Shown here: positions 59,938 to 64,000 of the stretch, piece by piece
Layout of the letters: every line of letters starts with the position of its first letter
How positions within the stretch are numbered: position 1 is the stretch's first letter
Assembly: GCA_947000775.1 (NCBI GenBank)
Contig: CAMQGK010000466.1
Coordinates: forward strand, 1,364,001-1,428,000
Length of the DNA stretch: 64,000 nucleotides
Reading direction: 5' to 3'
From: Pterois miles
Lineage: Eukaryota > Chordata > Actinopteri > Perciformes > Scorpaenidae
Made by a program: the position numbers and the translations under genes
The notes under the pieces: model-generated
The model's input: only the letters and a program-made list of their open reading frames with translations
Databases searched by the model: none
What the model was told of the DNA's origin: nothing

Positions 59938-61075
59938 CTTATTTCATATAAAGCCAATAATGCATAGAGTATATGCAGTGAAGTTAACCGAGAAAAGCAT
60001 AAAAGCACAACATATGTGTTTGCTCCTATTTTTTTTTTTCTGCAAGACGTGTTGATTGTCTCACATTAAGGGAAACAGGTAACCATACTGAATACAAAAC
60101 AACACGAGATGTGCCCATCCGTTCTTATTAGACTGATCTTTCTGTTCAGGGAAGGTAATTCATTTTGTCACCCTCTGCTTTAGCACTGTATGGAGTCTGT
60201 ATGCCATGCCAACGAAGCACAGACCAAGGTGAACTGAAAGAGAGTGAAAGACGGAGAGGTACTGTGTGAAATGGATTCAGCACCATGGACAGCTCACTGT
60301 GTGTCCCAACTAGGTCAAACACTTTGCTCTTGTTCCTGCTGCCGCCTCTTTTATCATGTGAATCTAAATTCAGCTTGGAACAGACTAAAGATATACTGAA
60401 ATCAGTGTCGTTGTACTAGAACAAAATCCACAAAACACACAGGAAACATCCACCAGTGTCTGTAGACTGGAAACGACAGGAAGGCATACGAAGAGAGGTG
60501 AGACATCAAATGAGGTTTAGTCTGCAGCAGGAGGACCACGGGTTTATTGCTTTATTATAGGCCTGCTTCCACCTGTCACATTTGATCGCTCTCGTCCCAG
60601 GGAGGTGAAGGCCAGTGAGAAAATACAAGTATTTCTTAAAAGGTCAACATTTACCTTGATGTACTACAAAGCTGGACACACACAGGAGCTCTTTCTCCCA
60701 CACACACTCTCTCACACACCGGAGGTGAGAATAACCCCATTCATGCGACTGCAAAATAGGTTTTGGCTGGTTTTCACTGATCTCAGATGTAATGACCCCG
60801 ACTTAGCTCTGCAGTAAAATAACCATTAGTGGGTTAGAAGGCTGCTACTAGTGCAGTGTGGATCTGTTCCAAAGTACTGCTCTATCCCTCTCAATCAATC
60901 AATTTCTGCAGACTACAGTAACCACTTTTCTTCAAAGCAGGGCGAGTTTTTGCTCATTGATCCATCTTCCATCAGACCTCCCCTCAAGTACATTGAGACA
61001 ACATTTTCAAACTGACCGGGTAATGAAGTGACTCCTCAGCTACCGTTCACAGCCGATGAGGGTCTATGTGTACAG
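59938..61075. other. No gene recognised
   Basis: AT-rich DNA with a short CA/CT cluster near 60700. Confidence 0.5.
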
Positions 61076-61492
61076 CACACAAAATATGCTCAAATCATAA
61101 CTTGGCAAACTGTAGCCCAACAAGAAAATACAGTGTGTCAGTGTGTTGACTTGACTATGACTTGCCCCAAACTGCAGGTGATTATCATAAAGTGGGCGTG
61201 TCTGTAAAGGGGAGACTCGTGGGTACCCAGAGAACCCATTTTCATTCACAATATGTTGAGGTCAGAGGTCAAGGGACCCCTTTGAAAATGGCCATGCCAG
61301 TTTTTCCTCGCCAAAATGTACCGTTGTTTTTACATTCATAGCATTATTTAGCCTTCTTACTGATAAGCTAGTATGGCTTGGTTGATAACAATAGATTCCT
61401 TGGGTTTTCTAATTTCATAGTTTCTTCACTCTTCTCCCTTTAAAACTGAGTCTGCTATACACATTATTGTCATGTTAACGTTGACAGCCCTG
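61076..61492 (+). repeat. Family A repeat, left part missing
   Basis: Begins 'aaaatatgctcaaatcataa' and runs through 'ttgactatgacttgccccaa', 'ggggagactcgtgggtaccc' and 'gaaaatggccatgccagttt' to the terminus 'cgttgacagccctg'. Confidence 0.85.
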
Positions 61493-62350
61493 CATTTTAT
61501 CTTTGTCTTGGCTTGTGATGTGTTTTCTGTTGCGCATGTAGCCTAATGGTTTTACAGTTTTACACAGGTTTCTGGCAAGGTTATTATTTGGCTGAGGGTG
61601 GGTTTTATTAAGTTGGGATTGAGCTGGGAACTGCCAATCTGATCTGGCGACACTGGTAAGGTAAAAGAAACGACCGGCTTCGTGACTTATAGCACTTGCA
61701 TTCATTTTTCTGGCATCGCTGTTGTCTTAGACAACGCAGGGGAGCAGCTGAGAGACACAAAAGGAGACAGTCTCAAGATCCAGACTTGAACCCACAATGC
61801 ATGGCAGGCACCTCGGCATGTATTCTGATCATGTCTGCTGCAACATGAACCTAGCAGATAAGCCCAGCTCATGAGCGTTTGAATCAAAGCGTCTCTCTCC
61901 TGCTCTCCCCCTCTCTGAGCACGTCTTTCAGCAGCATCTGTGCAGTGTGAGAAGGGAATATGAGGGGAGGATTACCTGCTTAATTAGAAGGGGAGGCGAG
62001 TTTTGTGTGTGAGGGTGTTATGTGCACAGAGACAGTGCAATCACAAGTAATCAAATACATTCATTGGCATCTATTTGGGCTTTCACACAGCATTTGCTTA
62101 ACAAGATAGCGGCACCTATTACACCACATAACCACATATATTAAAAAAACATTCATCTGCATTTCAGCTCATTTAGCTTAATTGCCACAGCAGCCCAGAA
62201 TGAATTTATATTCCGCATCAACGCTGTAAGTAAATATGCATTTGTATGCAATTCATTAAAGGATAGAAACGAAGGACAGAGAATGACTGAGGTGGAGTAG
62301 TAAGTCACGTGATGGTCCAGCTGACAAACAGATGGTCTCTCTGTCTCTCT

Positions 62351-62351
<1 letters not shown>
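61493..62351. other. No gene recognised
   Basis: Nothing supported. Confidence 0.45.

Positions 62352-62416
<65 letters not shown>
62352..62416 (+). repeat. (CA)n microsatellite, 65 bp
   Basis: Uninterrupted alternating AC run. The minus-strand frame it keeps open (VCVCVC...) is not a gene. Confidence 0.95.
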
Positions 62417-62420
<4 letters not shown>

Positions 62421-62869
62421 AATGCCCTTGCTTCCTCTTTAGAGAAGAAGATAGTTAGTTGTTATAGTAGTTGAGTTTCACACAATCAGGAAAAAAATCA
62501 GGAGATTGCCGGTTAAACCTGCATGTCAGAATCAGTAGTGACATTTCACAGAAAGCAAGGGACCTTTCACTCTGTTCCATGAACACTGGTATGACTGTGG
62601 CCTGCACTAATTAAGGAAATAGTCCTGCTTATGCATAATGTCTGCACCTGCTCATCAACATCCCTGACAACACTGATTAACTGCATGCTGTGTAGGAGAA
62701 GGCTTGGCAGCTCATTAACTAAAGAAACTAAAGTTGGGCAGTCGTTGGAGCCATGTCGTAGTTCAGAGCTTTGTGTCACTGTGCACTGAGATTTGACTTT
62801 TGAGGAAAAACAAGAAATGACTCCATAATTTACACCACATCTTTTATTAATAACAAGTTAGGCCCTGTG
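62417..62869. other. No gene recognised
   Basis: Nothing supported. Confidence 0.45.
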
Positions 62870-63172
62870 CAGTCTGGGATGGTTTTTTGTAATTATTTTC
62901 AATGAGAGTCCACAGTTTGAGCTTTTGTGCACGAGTGGGGTTGGTGGTGTTATAGCTGTGAACGTAGCCGTAGCAGACAGTGTGTGTACAGTTTATTTGT
63001 CGGTGAATAAATACTACGAGGCTACAAGGTACAACTCCTTAAAGTGACGGGCCGCTCCTCTGTGTTTTTCTCAAACTTTTAATTAACTACTCATATTTCT
63101 TTAACCGTTTCAACCGATGGCGTTCGGTTAAATTCTTAACGTCGGTTATTGGTTAAGGGGTTAATTATTAAC
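62870..63172. repeat. hAT-type element end
   Basis: 'gtgaacgtagccgtagcaga', 'gtgaataaatactacgaggc' and 'accgatggcgttcggttaaa' lead to the terminus 'ttaattattaacatccct', with repeated GGTTA/TTAAC motifs as in fish hAT ends. Only one end is present. Confidence 0.65.
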
Positions 63173-64000
63173 ATCCCTAATCAGCAGAGTGTACTAAATC
63201 ATAAAATGTCTCTATTCTTTATATAAGTAGACCAAACCACAGACATTATCTATTATACACTAAAATGGATCTTAAAAATAACTAACAAACTATATAATAA
63301 ATAAATCACTTCAATACAACACATTTTCTTCAGATTGGTCAGTTTGTTTTCTGTTGGCCGTAGACAAACACGACTAATTCCACATACCTGTACACCTTTT
63401 ATCGACACCAGCCAGATAACATCGCAGTGTTTTCACTTTGATTAACCAAAAGCTTGTATATGAAGCAGCTCTCAATGGGAATGCTGGGAACATAAACAAT
63501 GGCACATGGCTCATTTCTAAATTTGCCCTACCACCTGCACCGTGATAATATTATGACCAACTGTTCTGGAGCAGCCATCCCTGCCAAACACCTGTCCGCC
63601 TGTCAGATCGCTCATTTTAATGCAGACACTGCTGAATGCTTAATAAAAGTCAACAGAAAGAGAGCACTGCCAATTTACAAGTCAAACACACACACACACA
63701 CAGATGCACCTGTCCGCCTCTGCTAAATGTTACCATGTGAATAGACTGTCAGCTGGTGTCAGGTGTAGGATTTTGTGCTCCGTGGCTAATTGGATTTCAT
63801 ATTTAGAGCTTCCTGCAATGTGGAGAAGACACGGTCAAGTAATCAACACGCTCAGGCCAACTTAGCCGGTGGGAATGAAACCATCTTTGCTTTGTTTTTA
63901 TTAGGAGGGAGGAGGACGTCAATGAAAGTTATGTCATGCAACACTATTTAATTCAGGTACAATATCCATCATCATCTCCACTACAAACAAAATAGTCCTT
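63173..64000. other. No gene recognised
   Basis: A short (CA)n run at 63688-63702. No coding signal. Confidence 0.5.

Noticed and set aside
62153..62413. Minus-strand frame starting with repeated VC
   Set aside because: Translation of the (CA)n microsatellite.
59247..62416. Tandem repeats as a possible CRISPR array
   Set aside because: Simple microsatellites without unique spacers, in a vertebrate-like genome.

Overview
The window looks like gene-poor, repeat-rich nuclear DNA from a bony fish, most likely a percomorph teleost. No bacterial-style genes or operons are present, no open frame exceeds about 136 codons, and most of the sequence is AT-rich non-coding DNA. It carries degraded copies of many dispersed families: tRNA-derived SINEs, tails and reverse-transcriptase remnants of non-LTR retrotransposons, hAT-like non-autonomous DNA elements, small elements with inverted ends, and microsatellites. 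I compared copies by eye within the window. Family names from outside the window rest on recall, not a search.

Layout. 1-7.6 kb: one deleted copy of the commonest repeat (family A), a possible terminal exon at 1.9-2.1 kb followed by two poly(A) signals, and a composite repeat at 4.5-5.3 kb. 7.7-9.5 kb: a hAT-like element (family B) broken up by SINE and LINE-tail insertions and an internal duplication. Its less interrupted copy lies at 50.9-51.9 kb. 13-19.8 kb: SINEs and copies of family C. A 64-nt minus-strand exon-like segment with good splice signals sits at 15.86-15.93 kb. 22-29.2 kb: several dispersed repeats, a long (TA)n tract, and an element of about 690 bp with inverted ends (family E). 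30.9-31.8 kb: two opposed family A copies meeting at a (CA)n tract. 36-43.3 kb: dense repeats, including the best-defined family A copy (720 bp with an apparent 8-bp target duplication) and a 396-bp MITE with clear inverted ends. 45.4-54.3 kb: a 226-bp MITE, more family A copies, a third SINE, an RTE-like reverse-transcriptase fragment and an L2-like one. 58.76-59.23 kb: the only CpG-island-like segment. It holds a minus-strand ATG and a short frame ending at a good donor, and is the strongest candidate for a promoter and first exon. 59.6-63.2 kb: a foldback element, another family A copy, a (CA)n tract and a hAT end.

A working interpretation is that much of the window is intronic or intergenic sequence near one gene whose promoter lies near 59 kb, possibly reading leftward through the 15.9-kb exon candidate. 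The two candidate exons do not join in frame directly, so other exons would be needed, or they belong to different transcripts. I found no previously undescribed multi-gene system. The most distinctive features are the family A hAT-like elements, the small inverted-end elements, the CpG island and the two exon-like segments.
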